From: Minisyncoccota bacterium
GTDB lineage: Bacteria > Patescibacteriota > Microgenomatia > PFEM01 > JAFGMK01
Assembly: GCA_016927565.1 (NCBI GenBank)
Contig: JAFGMK010000008.1
Span: 65,115-106,473, forward strand
Direction of reading: 5' to 3'
DNA: 41,359 nt
The notes under the pieces are model-generated. The model made no database searches. It saw only the letters and a list, made by a program, of their open reading frames with translations, and was not told where the DNA came from. The first letter of the stretch is position 1; every line of letters starts with the position of its first letter. The translations under genes and the position numbers were made by a program. Below are positions 25,783-34,785 of this stretch, one piece after another.

Positions 25783-26271
25783 GTGATGATTAAAAGCCTT
25801 CTTTCAGATTTTTCCTGGACAATTTTGTTTCCCAAAGACAAAAATTATCAGGGGACTTTAAATAGCCTTCATGACCAGCTTCTAAAAAAGCACGGCCCGG
25901 ATTACCAGTTTTTTGACTATTTCCGGCTTGATCAAAAACTTCTAGATTTTTACCAATCTTTAAACCTAGATTCGCTCAATATCTTCACCAGCGGTCAGGT
26001 TCAAAACCATTCCCAAGTCAAAAAGGTCTTAAAACCGATCTTTGGTTATATCTTTTCAGCCGAAGTTTTGGGGGCCGGTAAAACTGATCCGGCCTCATTT
26101 ACTTTGGTAGCAGAAAAATTAAACTTAAAGCTAAAGGAGATTTTGTTTATCGATGACCAGGAAAAATATATCGAGGCCGCCAAAAAAGCAGGCTTGGTCA
26201 CCATCCTTTATCGGGGGATAAAAGACCTGAAGGTTAAAATAAAAAACCTTCCCCGATCATTGCTTAGATGA
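25783..26271 (+). CDS. HAD-like family protein with altered motif I
   Basis: LLSDFSWTILFPKD, NIFTSGQVQ, KTDPASFTLVAEKLNLKLKEILFIDDQEKYIEAAKKAGL. Confidence 0.78.
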   Translation: MMIKSLLSDFSWTILFPKDKNYQGTLNSLHDQLLKKHGPDYQFFDYFRLDQKLLDFYQSLNLDSLNIFTSGQVQNHSQVKKVLKPIFGYIFSAEVLGAGKTDPASFTLVAEKLNLKLKEILFIDDQEKYIEAAKKAGLVTILYRGIKDLKVKIKNLPRSLLR

Positions 26272-26533
26272 TTTGAATCATTTAAGTAGTTAAGAACTAA
26301 TAAGACAAGTTATTTTTAAGAAATGACAAGTAGTATGGGTCGAAAGATTGCCCGGTTATGATTGCCTTCAACCGACACTAGCTTAGTGGCTTGGAGTTTT
26401 TTGGATTTTTAAGCCATTTTTTTGAGGGCCTTTCTGGTAAATGCCATTTTCCTTTGTTTAAAAAACTGCCACCAACGAAATTACTTTCCTAAGAACAGCT
26501 CAAAGCCTAGCGATTTTCTACCTTTAACCACCC

Positions 26534-26562
26534 TTGACAAGGTGTATAGTTTACTATACAAT
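26534..26562 (+). promoter_or_regulatory. Promoter/operator of XRE regulator
   Basis: TTGACA (26534-26539), N17, TACAAT (26557-26562); overlapping palindrome TGTATAG-TTTA-CTATACA (26543-26560). Confidence 0.8.
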
Positions 26563-26579
26563 CTTTTCAGGAGTTAATT

Positions 26580-26825
26580 TTGGAGCTGGCTAATCATTTA
26601 CGTCAATATCGGCTTAGGCATAGAAAAATTTCCCAACAAGCTCTGGCTAATGCGGTTGGAGTTACCCGGTTGACGATCCATTCGGTTGAAACCGGCAAAT
26701 TTATTCCCTCGACCCTTCTGTCTTTGAAAATCGCCCGATTTTTTAAAGTCAGGGTCGAAGACATTTTTTTTATTAAGAAAAAGAATTCGGGAGGCGAAGA
26801 TGAAAAAACTGGCCGGGACGGTTAA
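26580..26825 (+). CDS. XRE-family helix-turn-helix regulator (TTG start)
   Basis: LRQYRLRHRKISQQALANAVGVTRLTIHSVETGKFIPSTLLSLKIARFFKVRVEDIFF. Confidence 0.9.
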   Translation: MELANHLRQYRLRHRKISQQALANAVGVTRLTIHSVETGKFIPSTLLSLKIARFFKVRVEDIFFIKKKNSGGEDEKTGRDG

Positions 26826-27693
26826 AATTTTAAGCGTTTTTGGGGGCTTGTGCTCTTCTTTTTTAATTCTCGGCGGTTATTTCTTTTTGGAAACCTTCCG
26901 GCCCAGAATGATTCTTTTTGAAACCCTGACTCCGAGCGAAGAATTTTCCTTAAATTATGTTGGCGTCGGCCTGTTGTTTCTTTTGGCATTTTTTCTGATT
27001 TCTTTTTTTCGGGTCCTGGAATTTTTAAAGGATGCCAAAAGGATCTCTTTTGCCCGGCTTTTTTTATTAGCCCTTTCAGTCTTGGCCTTTATCTTTGTTT
27101 TTGGAGATTTCGCTCTTTTAAGCGATATTAACAAGCAATACCGGCATGGTCTGGCTCAGCCGGAGTGGCCGGTTTTGTATTTAGTAATGGGCGGGCAGTT
27201 AATCAGCGTCTTGATTCTGACAATTGCTCATCTTTTGGCCTTTAGGAAAAAAAGGACTGCCAAGGTAGAAAAAGATATTAATGTTTTTATGATAGCTCAG
27301 TATCTCGGTCTGTTTTGCGGTACCATTGGATTTTGTTTTATCGTTTTGAATTTCTTTTTCCCTCGGCCGTTATGGATGATCAAGCTTCATGTGAGTTTAA
27401 CTTCGATTTTTTTTCTGATGCCTTATGTTTTAACTGTTGGTTTTTGGCTTTTGATCAAAATTAGGGAAAAGGGTGCATGGCTTGATGAAAAACAGTTTCA
27501 GGATGTTGGCCGGGCTTCATTTTTAACTCTGATTGTCAGTTTGCCGGTAATGAGTTTTCTGTTTTTCTGGGACTTCTTCAATCCCAATGATGTTTTATCT
27601 GCCTTATGGTTTCCTTTTTATGCCCTGCTCAATCTGGCGTTGTTTTCTTTTTTTAACCTTTATCAAAACCGCAACTTAATTGGGAAAAAATAA
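26800..27693 (+). CDS. Multi-pass membrane protein paired with XRE regulator
   Basis: Hydrophobic segments throughout; overlaps the regulator gene by 26 bp. Confidence 0.7.
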   Translation: MKKLAGTVKILSVFGGLCSSFLILGGYFFLETFRPRMILFETLTPSEEFSLNYVGVGLLFLLAFFLISFFRVLEFLKDAKRISFARLFLLALSVLAFIFVFGDFALLSDINKQYRHGLAQPEWPVLYLVMGGQLISVLILTIAHLLAFRKKRTAKVEKDINVFMIAQYLGLFCGTIGFCFIVLNFFFPRPLWMIKLHVSLTSIFFLMPYVLTVGFWLLIKIREKGAWLDEKQFQDVGRASFLTLIVSLPVMSFLFFWDFFNPNDVLSALWFPFYALLNLALFSFFNLYQNRNLIGKK

Positions 27694-27755
27694 TTTTGAC
27701 TGGGACTTGACTTGTTTTCTTCAACCTGCTTATTTTTAAAGGCAGGCAGTCTTGG

Positions 27756-30140
27756 ATGAAAAAGAAATTAGATCTTTCCCGAATTATTACTCACGAGGAA
27801 ATAGTTAACCGTAATGGGGGAGGTTTCTTTCGCCATGGTTTAAGCCATCGTTTGCGGGTTTTAATTTTGGCAGTGCTGATTGCCGAAGAGTTTGAGAAAG
27901 CGGTAGATTTAGAATCAGTTGTTTTAGCGGCCCTATATCACGATATTGGCCGAAAAAGCGATTTTGATAATCAAGAACACGGGGAGGCCTCGGCTCGTTG
28001 GGTTAGGGAAAATCTTGCCAGCTTTCATCCTGAAATAGGCAGGGAAAAGCGGGAAAAAATTGCCCGGCTTTGTCAGCAGCATAGCCGGGAAGACGAACCC
28101 GGGATTGCTGCTGATCCCGAACTTCAAGTTTTGAAAGATGCGGATGCTTTAGACAGGGTTCGCTTTTTTGTTTTTTCCCGATTGAAAAAGGGTTTTTTGA
28201 GAACAGCGGCGGCTCGCCGGATTCTGAGCCGGAGAATTCCGCAGAAACTTATCAAGGCCAGCGGGGGATATAAATGTGAACTTTATCCCGAGAAGGGGTA
28301 TCAAGGGCTTTGCCGGGCGGTTTTGAAGCTGGGACTGCCGGTCAGGTTGCCGCTTAATCCGCTTCTAAGATTGACTAAAGAGGAGATCAAAAAAATCCTT
28401 AACCACTTAGGCAAAAGAGAGAGTCGGGCGGAAGCCAAAAAATTTTTTTCCCCAGCGGAGATCGAACTGCTTGGCCTTTGGCTTTGTTTGAGAAAAAAAA
28501 TCAGCGCCAGAAAAAAGCAAAGAAAAGAGATTATTGCCCGGGCGTTTGAAAAGTCAGAGATTTGCCAGACGGAAAGAAAACTGATTGATTTATCAAAAGA
28601 GATTAAAACTCAGCAGGAAATTTTTACCAGGAAACTCGATCAGAATGAAGGGCAAATTATCTCTACTCTCCGCCTGCTGAAAAACAGGTTTCGGGAAATT
28701 AAGAAGATTGGCCGGCTCCACCGGGCTTTTTTAAACCATCACGTGCGTCTGGCGGCGGACAAAAACCAATCACTTTCGAATCTTTTTTTAAAGAATTCCC
28801 ACTTGGCCAGAGAAAAAATTAATCCGGCCGCTTATCTTAAATCAAAGAAACTGAGTCGTTTAACTAAGCTTTTTTTGGCTAGTTGCCAGCTTAGAAAAGG
28901 TGATTCTTGCCGGGCATCCACGGCAATCTTTCTTATCAATCGCAATTTTCTTCGCGGTCAGCCTAATCGTCTGGCGGTTTACCGGCTGCTTATTGGTTTG
29001 GGCCAGAAAAAGGCTTTAAAGCCGGAGGCTAAAAAGCATTGTCTTGGATTAATGGTGATTAAAAACAAAATAGCTGCCGATTTGGTCGTAGAAAAGGGAA
29101 TAGAAACTTTAACCGAAGAGATTAATCCCTATTTTACTTTCTTTTTTGATCAGCAAAAGGAACATCAGCAGGAGGTGGTTTTGTTAATAAGGACATTTTG
29201 GTATCTGTTGGGGCCGAACCTAAAATTCTGGAATCGCCAACTTCTGCCGATTCTCCTCAATCGATCCCTGGGTAATTTGGCTGTGCTGAAAAAGACTGTT
29301 AAACTTTTAGGGTCGGAGAGTTTGGAAAATAAATGGCTTTTTCTTGTCCGGGCAGAGCTTAAAAACCGTCGCAAAAAGGAGCCGTACTACGAGACGATCA
29401 TCGAGTACATCGGAAAAAGATCGGACCAGAATTACCGCCAGACTATGCGAAAATTAGGTCTGAAAAGAATTTCCAGGGCAAAAGTGGCAGGATCTGATTT
29501 TGAGCTTTGTATTAATCTGCCGAGCGATATCTTAGCTGAAATTATCCAGAAGGAGCAAAGGTTTTTTAATTTTTTTAACAAGATGAGAGAGGAAAAACCC
29601 CGGGCGCAAATTTCCAAGCTTTTAGAGCCGGTGATCATGCTGCCCCGGCTAAATTCATTTAAAGAAACAGCCGCTTTAATCAGGCAGCCGAATCGTTCTT
29701 ACCAACAGCCTATTTACGGTTATCTTGCCAGAAGTAGCTTAAATTTTCCGGCTCAGGAAAGATATGCCAATATCCTAAATAAACAAATGATTCGGCTTTA
29801 CGGCAGCACGACGGTTATCCTGAAAAAAGAAGTTTGCCGGAGGACGATTTTTTCTCTTTTAGATGCGGTTTATTCTCATCGGGAAAAACACGTTGCCTAT
29901 GAGGAGGCCAAAAAGCTTCGCATTGCCCTGGATAAGCATTTTTTGAAAATTCATTTTAAGCATAAGTTTTTTAGTTTTTTTGTCACCTATATTGAGGCTA
30001 AATTTCTGGGAGGAGTCGGTGTTAATGATTTTGCTAAGATCAGAATTCCCTTTTTAGCCTATTTAAAGCATAAAAAAATTCTTGCCAAACTTAAAAACCA
30101 ACAGCCGGAGTTGAAGATTGAGCCTCTCTATCCTTTTTGA
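27756..30140 (+). CDS. HD-domain phosphohydrolase-like protein with ~600 aa uncharacterised helical C-terminal region
   Basis: HGLSHRLRVLIL...AALYHDIGRKSD...CQQHSRED...LKDADALDRVR. Confidence 0.75.
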   Translation: MKKKLDLSRIITHEEIVNRNGGGFFRHGLSHRLRVLILAVLIAEEFEKAVDLESVVLAALYHDIGRKSDFDNQEHGEASARWVRENLASFHPEIGREKREKIARLCQQHSREDEPGIAADPELQVLKDADALDRVRFFVFSRLKKGFLRTAAARRILSRRIPQKLIKASGGYKCELYPEKGYQGLCRAVLKLGLPVRLPLNPLLRLTKEEIKKILNHLGKRESRAEAKKFFSPAEIELLGLWLCLRKKISARKKQRKEIIARAFEKSEICQTERKLIDLSKEIKTQQEIFTRKLDQNEGQIISTLRLLKNRFREIKKIGRLHRAFLNHHVRLAADKNQSLSNLFLKNSHLAREKINPAAYLKSKKLSRLTKLFLASCQLRKGDSCRASTAIFLINRNFLRGQPNRLAVYRLLIGLGQKKALKPEAKKHCLGLMVIKNKIAADLVVEKGIETLTEEINPYFTFFFDQQKEHQQEVVLLIRTFWYLLGPNLKFWNRQLLPILLNRSLGNLAVLKKTVKLLGSESLENKWLFLVRAELKNRRKKEPYYETIIEYIGKRSDQNYRQTMRKLGLKRISRAKVAGSDFELCINLPSDILAEIIQKEQRFFNFFNKMREEKPRAQISKLLEPVIMLPRLNSFKETAALIRQPNRSYQQPIYGYLARSSLNFPAQERYANILNKQMIRLYGSTTVILKKEVCRRTIFSLLDAVYSHREKHVAYEEAKKLRIALDKHFLKIHFKHKFFSFFVTYIEAKFLGGVGVNDFAKIRIPFLAYLKHKKILAKLKNQQPELKIEPLYPF

Positions 30141-30141
30141 C

Positions 30142-31230
30142 TTACGAACTCATTTCTTCTTTAAGATAATCCTGGATTTCTTGCCAGTTGCCTGCTCCCG
30201 ATTTGGGAATAAGGATGAACTGGCCGATGGGGGAAGTCGAGGCGGTTAAGACATTCTGATCGGTCAAATTGATTTTTTTAATCTCATATTCCCCCGGATC
30301 AATCCCCAGCTTTAAAAATTGAGGAATAGTTTCTTGATTGATATCGGTTTGGACTAAGGAAATGGCCTGGCGGTAGAAATCCAGGGGGTTTTTAAAAATT
30401 TCCAGGCCTAAAAGCTTATTTTTCAAGCCAATCAAAACTGCCTGCTGACGCTGGCTTCGGGCAAAATCGCCTCCGTGTTGGCTGGAGCGACGGGAGCGGA
30501 CAAATTTTAAAGCTGTTTCTCCGTCCATCACTTGAAGGCCGGCTTCAAAGTAGAGGTGGTCAAATCGGCAGGAAAGAGCCCGATCAATTTCTGTTTTATT
30601 TTTGGTTGCCAAAACCTTGCCAAATTCTTCATCCGACAGACCGCAGGCGTCATTTTCCCGGCCCTTAATCGGATAAAAAGGATCATCAAAGGCAATCGGA
30701 ACATTTACCTCAATGCCGCCCAACCGGTCGATCAGGCTGGTAAAACCGCCAAAATTTATTGCGGCAAAAAAATCAACCGGCAATCCCGTAACCTCATTAA
30801 CCACTTTTTTGCTTAAAGATCCGCCGCCCTGAGCAAAGGATTCGTTGATTTTTTCCCAATGTTCGGTTTGGAAATCGGCGGCCAGATTGACCCAGAGATC
30901 GCGGGGAATCGAGATTAAGAAAGCTTTTTTGGTTTCATAATTAAGCTGAATTAATTGCAGGGTGTCAGCCAGATGACTGCCTGAGTGTCCGGGCCCGCCA
31001 TAGCCGATCAGGAGGGTGTTTATAAAGCCCTTTTCGTAAATATCAGGAGCGGGCGGGATCGGTTCAGTCGGGACTGAATAGGGAGTGGCGGTTAAATTTA
31101 AAGGGGGAATCGGCGAAAGCGGTTCTTTTGATTCGGGCCGGTAAAAAAGGGCAAAAAGACCGGCTGTCAAAAGACCGATCAGCAGCGGTCCCAGAATAAA
31201 CCAGTTCTTTTTTTCAAGTTTAAATTTCAT
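30142..31230 (-). CDS. LytR-CpsA-Psr (LCP) family protein
   Basis: N-terminal TM; NTLLIGYGGPGHSGSHLADTLQLIQLNYETKKAFLISIPRDLWVNL; KFVRSRRSSQHGGDFARSQRQQ. Confidence 0.92.
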   Translation of the reverse strand: MKFKLEKKNWFILGPLLIGLLTAGLFALFYRPESKEPLSPIPPLNLTATPYSVPTEPIPPAPDIYEKGFINTLLIGYGGPGHSGSHLADTLQLIQLNYETKKAFLISIPRDLWVNLAADFQTEHWEKINESFAQGGGSLSKKVVNEVTGLPVDFFAAINFGGFTSLIDRLGGIEVNVPIAFDDPFYPIKGRENDACGLSDEEFGKVLATKNKTEIDRALSCRFDHLYFEAGLQVMDGETALKFVRSRRSSQHGGDFARSQRQQAVLIGLKNKLLGLEIFKNPLDFYRQAISLVQTDINQETIPQFLKLGIDPGEYEIKKINLTDQNVLTASTSPIGQFILIPKSGAGNWQEIQDYLKEEMSS

Positions 31231-31245
31231 GATTTAAATAGATTA

Positions 31246-31319
31246 GTAATTATTCACGCTCGCGGATTTCTCTTTTGGAACCGGCGGGAATCCGGTTGTC
31301 AAAGAAACTGAGCCATTAC
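31246..31319. repeat. Dispersed repeat family E, copy 3 (opposite orientation)
   Basis: GTAATTATTCAC...AATCCGGTTGTCAAAGAAACTGAGCCATTAC; reverse complement shares CTCAGTTTCTTTGRCAA..CCGG with 37895 copy. Confidence 0.5.
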
Positions 31320-31370
31320 CTGAATTATAACACCCGGGGAATATTTAAAAACCTATGGTAGAATGAGAAG

Positions 31371-31850
31371 ATGATTGTTTTGGGGATTGATCCGGGGATT
31401 GCTCTGACCGGCTGGGGATTAGTCAGAAAAAAAGCAAATCCCGAACTGATTAACTTTGGCTGTATTAAAACTCTGCCTGAAGTTCCTTCCCAGGAAAGGC
31501 TTTTTAAAATTTTTGAAGATTTGGAAAAGATTATCAAAGACTATCGGCCGAAGATAATGGTAGCGGAAAAACTTTTTTTTAACACTAATGCTAAAACTGC
31601 TTTAGCGGTCGGTGAAGCCAGAGGAGTGATAAAGATTTGTGCAGTCAGAAACCGCCTTCCTCTGGTAGAGTTTACTCCCCTTCAGGTTAAAAACAGTCTG
31701 ACCGGGTACGGTCGGGCGGAAAAAAAGCAGATTCAGGCAATGGTCAAGATTTTGCTTGGGCTTTCTGAGATTCCCCAGCCGGATGATGCGGCGGATGCGC
31801 TGGCGGTTGCTTTAACTTATTGCTTTTATCACCCAAATTTGGAAAAATGA
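31371..31850 (+). CDS. ruvC: Holliday junction resolvase RuvC
   Basis: VLGIDPGIALTGWGLV, VAEKLFF, DDAADALAVALTY. Confidence 0.95.
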   Translation: MIVLGIDPGIALTGWGLVRKKANPELINFGCIKTLPEVPSQERLFKIFEDLEKIIKDYRPKIMVAEKLFFNTNAKTALAVGEARGVIKICAVRNRLPLVEFTPLQVKNSLTGYGRAEKKQIQAMVKILLGLSEIPQPDDAADALAVALTYCFYHPNLEK

Positions 31851-31859
31851 GAAAGAGCG

Positions 31860-32432
31860 ATGATTGGTTATTTAAAAGGAAAAATTCTGGAAAAGGATCC
31901 GGAAAGGCTTTTGCTGTTGGTAGACGTGGCCGGAGTGGGTTTTTTAATGGCTGTGCCGGATTATGTTTGGCAGAAGAGTGTTAAAGGCGAGGAAAAAGCC
32001 TTTTTGGTTTATACTCATCTTCGCCAGGATGAAATTTCTCTTTACGGTTTTTTGAAGCCGGCCGACAAAGAGATCTTTGTAAAAATGATTTCGGTTTCCG
32101 GCATCGGGCCTCGTTTAGGTTTGGCGATTCTCTCATCCGGCCGTGGGTCTCAGCGGATTATCAAAGCTATCAGCGAGGCGGAAGTTGACTTTTTTGTAGC
32201 GGTCAAGGGGTTGGGCAAAAAAAGCGCCCAAAGGTTGATCGTTGATTTAAAAGAGCAAATAGGCGGCTTGAAAGAATTGGAATTTGAAACCGAGCAAGAT
32301 CAGGATCTTCTTGAGGCTTTGAAGGGGCTTGGTTTCTCCAAAGAAGAGATTAAAAAATCAATAAAGGGAATCAGCAGAGAATTGCCTCTGGAGGAAAAAC
32401 TCCGTCGAGCCTTAAAGCAGTCACATGAGTAA
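31860..32432 (+). CDS. ruvA: Holliday junction branch migration protein RuvA
   Basis: [40 protein letters not shown]. Confidence 0.95.
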   Translation: MIGYLKGKILEKDPERLLLLVDVAGVGFLMAVPDYVWQKSVKGEEKAFLVYTHLRQDEISLYGFLKPADKEIFVKMISVSGIGPRLGLAILSSGRGSQRIIKAISEAEVDFFVAVKGLGKKSAQRLIVDLKEQIGGLKELEFETEQDQDLLEALKGLGFSKEEIKKSIKGISRELPLEEKLRRALKQSHE

Positions 32433-33447
32433 AAAGATGCCGCTTGAAACAATCAATCAGGAAGAAGTTTTTGAAGAAAGTTTGAGACCCAAAAAGATGG
32501 ATCAGTTTTTGGGACAGGAGAAAATTAAGCAGAAATTGGGAATTTTTATTCAGGCAACACAAAAAAGAAAGGAGCCGCTTGATCATCTCCTTTTATACGG
32601 GCCGCCGGGTTTAGGCAAAAGCACTCTTGCACATTTGGTTGCGGCTGAGCTGGGGGTTAATATTCGGGTAACTTCAGGCCCGGCAATTGAGCGGAGTGGA
32701 GATCTGGCCAGTATTCTTACCAATCTTTCTGAAGGAGAGATTCTTTTTATTGATGAGGTTCATCGTTTGAACAAGCCGGTTGAGGAGTCTTTATATCCGG
32801 CCATGGAAGATTATTGTCTGGATATAATTCTCGGCAAGGGTCCTTCAGCCAGGACGGTCCGGCTGGAATTGCCTAAGTTCACTATTGTAGCGGCGACAAC
32901 CCGGATTGGGCTGTTATCTTCGCCGATGCGGGATCGGTTCGGAGCCATTTTTAGAATGGAATTTTATTCAAATGAGGCTTTGGCTAAGATTCTGGAGCGA
33001 TCCGCTAAAATTCTGAAGGTTTCCTTAGAGTCCGAATCGGCTTTAATTCTGGCCGGCCGTTCCCGGGGAACACCCAGAATTGCCAATCGGATTTTAAAAA
33101 GAGTCAGGGATTTTGCTCAAATCAAAAATCAGGGAGTGATCGACCGGCCGATTCTTAATGAGGCATTGTCAGTTTTGGAGATAGACGAGTTTGGTCTTGA
33201 CAAAGCTGATCGGGATTATCTGACAGCACTTTGTCTGGACCATCAGGGCGGCCCGGTTGGGGTGGAAACTTTGGCGGTAACAATTTCCGAAGATACAGGG
33301 ACAGTTGAAGAGGTAATTGAGCCCTTTTTAATGCAGCGGGGTTTTTTGAAAAGAACCCGGAAAGGCCGGGTGGCTACTCCCAGGGCTTTTAAACATTTAA
33401 AATTACCGTTGTCAAAACAAGAACAGGGCAGACTTTTCAGCGCTTGA
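32425..33447 (+). CDS. ruvB: Holliday junction branch migration helicase RuvB
   Basis: [44 protein letters not shown]. Confidence 0.97.
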   Translation: MSKKMPLETINQEEVFEESLRPKKMDQFLGQEKIKQKLGIFIQATQKRKEPLDHLLLYGPPGLGKSTLAHLVAAELGVNIRVTSGPAIERSGDLASILTNLSEGEILFIDEVHRLNKPVEESLYPAMEDYCLDIILGKGPSARTVRLELPKFTIVAATTRIGLLSSPMRDRFGAIFRMEFYSNEALAKILERSAKILKVSLESESALILAGRSRGTPRIANRILKRVRDFAQIKNQGVIDRPILNEALSVLEIDEFGLDKADRDYLTALCLDHQGGPVGVETLAVTISEDTGTVEEVIEPFLMQRGFLKRTRKGRVATPRAFKHLKLPLSKQEQGRLFSA

Positions 33448-33456
33448 TTTTTTAAA

Positions 33457-33981
33457 ATGAAAAAGAAAAACCAGTCAAAACAAACAGTCCGGCCGGGAAG
33501 GCTTTTCGGGATTACTTTTTTACTCTTAATCTTAGTCTTTTTTTTCTCACTGAGGGGGAAAAGACAAGATTCGGGTGACTGGCGGACATATCGGCATCCG
33601 GAGGCTGGTCTTAAATTCAATTACCCGAAAGAGTATGTGGTAACTCCGGGAGGCGGGGGAATTTATCTGGGTCAAGAGGGATTGCCGACCCTGCTTTATG
33701 TAAAGATAATAGAGAATGAACATCAACTTAATCCGAAGCAGTGGCTTGAAAGTCTGTGTGATGAATGCCGGCAGGAAATTGTAAAAAATCATCAGCTTTT
33801 GGAGCTGGAGTTCAATCATCTCCCGGCACTAAAATTAGTAAGGATCCAACCGCCGGGGACCGAAACGGAGTTTTTTTTTGTGATTGCCACGCCGGAAAGA
33901 ATTTATCATTTTAGTTTTAGCCCCGGACCTGAGGAGCAGGAGCTACCTGAAGCGATTTTGTCAAGTCTCCGGCTGTCTTAA
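33457..33981 (+). CDS. Membrane-anchored hypothetical protein
   Basis: N-terminal TM LFGITFLLLILVFFFSL; extracytoplasmic domain TYRHPEAGLKFNYPKEYVVTPGGGGIYL. Confidence 0.6.
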   Translation: MKKKNQSKQTVRPGRLFGITFLLLILVFFFSLRGKRQDSGDWRTYRHPEAGLKFNYPKEYVVTPGGGGIYLGQEGLPTLLYVKIIENEHQLNPKQWLESLCDECRQEIVKNHQLLELEFNHLPALKLVRIQPPGTETEFFFVIATPERIYHFSFSPGPEEQELPEAILSSLRLS

Positions 33982-34007
33982 AAAAAATTTATTAAAGGAA
34001 GAACTGA

Positions 34008-34709
34008 ATGGCTAAAAAGAAAAAAACAAATAAATCCGGGTTTAAAAGACTCTTTTTTTGGGGTCTGCTGCCGGCTTTGGTTTTGGCCGGTTTAGTGCTG
34101 GGATCTTCAATCAGATCGGTTAATCGGGAAAGCGATCGCTGGGTAAAAGAAACTGCTCTCTTAGGCGAATTTGATCCTGAGGCAAAAATTGCTTACTTTC
34201 AAAACGAATTAAGACATTTTGATTTTGAAGAAATTTTTCCGACCTCTCAAAGTCTGGCATTTAAAAAAGGTGCTGTTTTGGGAACTTCTGCGCCTGAGCG
34301 GTGGGTAGAGGTTGATCTCTCTGAGCAACGGCTTTTTGCCTATGAGGGTGATCAATTGGTTTGGGATTTTGCCGTTTCGACTGGAAAATGGGCAAAAACT
34401 CCGACGGGAGATTTTCGGGTTTGGCTGAAATTAAAATATACTAAGATGAGTGGCGGTTCAAAAGAGAAAAGAACCTATTACTATCTGCCGAATGTCCCCT
34501 ATGTGATGTATTTTTATCAGGGATATGGATTGCACGGAACTTACTGGCATCAAAATTTTGGCGAGCCGATGAGTCACGGTTGTGTCAACATGGCGACTCC
34601 GGAAGTAGAAAAAATATTTTATTGGAGCTCGCCGGTTTTACCTCCGGGTAAGAAGTCTGTCCGTGCTACTAAGGATAATCCGGGAATGAGGGTGGTTATT
34701 CATGATTAG
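34008..34709 (+). CDS. L,D-transpeptidase (YkuD domain)
   Basis: WVEVDLSEQRLFAYEGDQLVWDFAVSTGK; catalytic HGTYWHQNFGEPMSHGCVNM. Confidence 0.93.
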   Translation: MAKKKKTNKSGFKRLFFWGLLPALVLAGLVLGSSIRSVNRESDRWVKETALLGEFDPEAKIAYFQNELRHFDFEEIFPTSQSLAFKKGAVLGTSAPERWVEVDLSEQRLFAYEGDQLVWDFAVSTGKWAKTPTGDFRVWLKLKYTKMSGGSKEKRTYYYLPNVPYVMYFYQGYGLHGTYWHQNFGEPMSHGCVNMATPEVEKIFYWSSPVLPPGKKSVRATKDNPGMRVVIHD

Positions 34710-34785
34710 TGATTGACAGCTAGCAGACTATATGCTAGACTGCCAAATTATGGAATCAGTTATTTGTTGTTAGGATTTTTTAATC

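Noticed and set aside
31371-33447. ruvC-ruvA-ruvB overlap as an unusual arrangement
   Set aside because: Contiguous ruvCAB is a common bacterial operon; the 8-bp ruvA/ruvB overlap is unremarkable.
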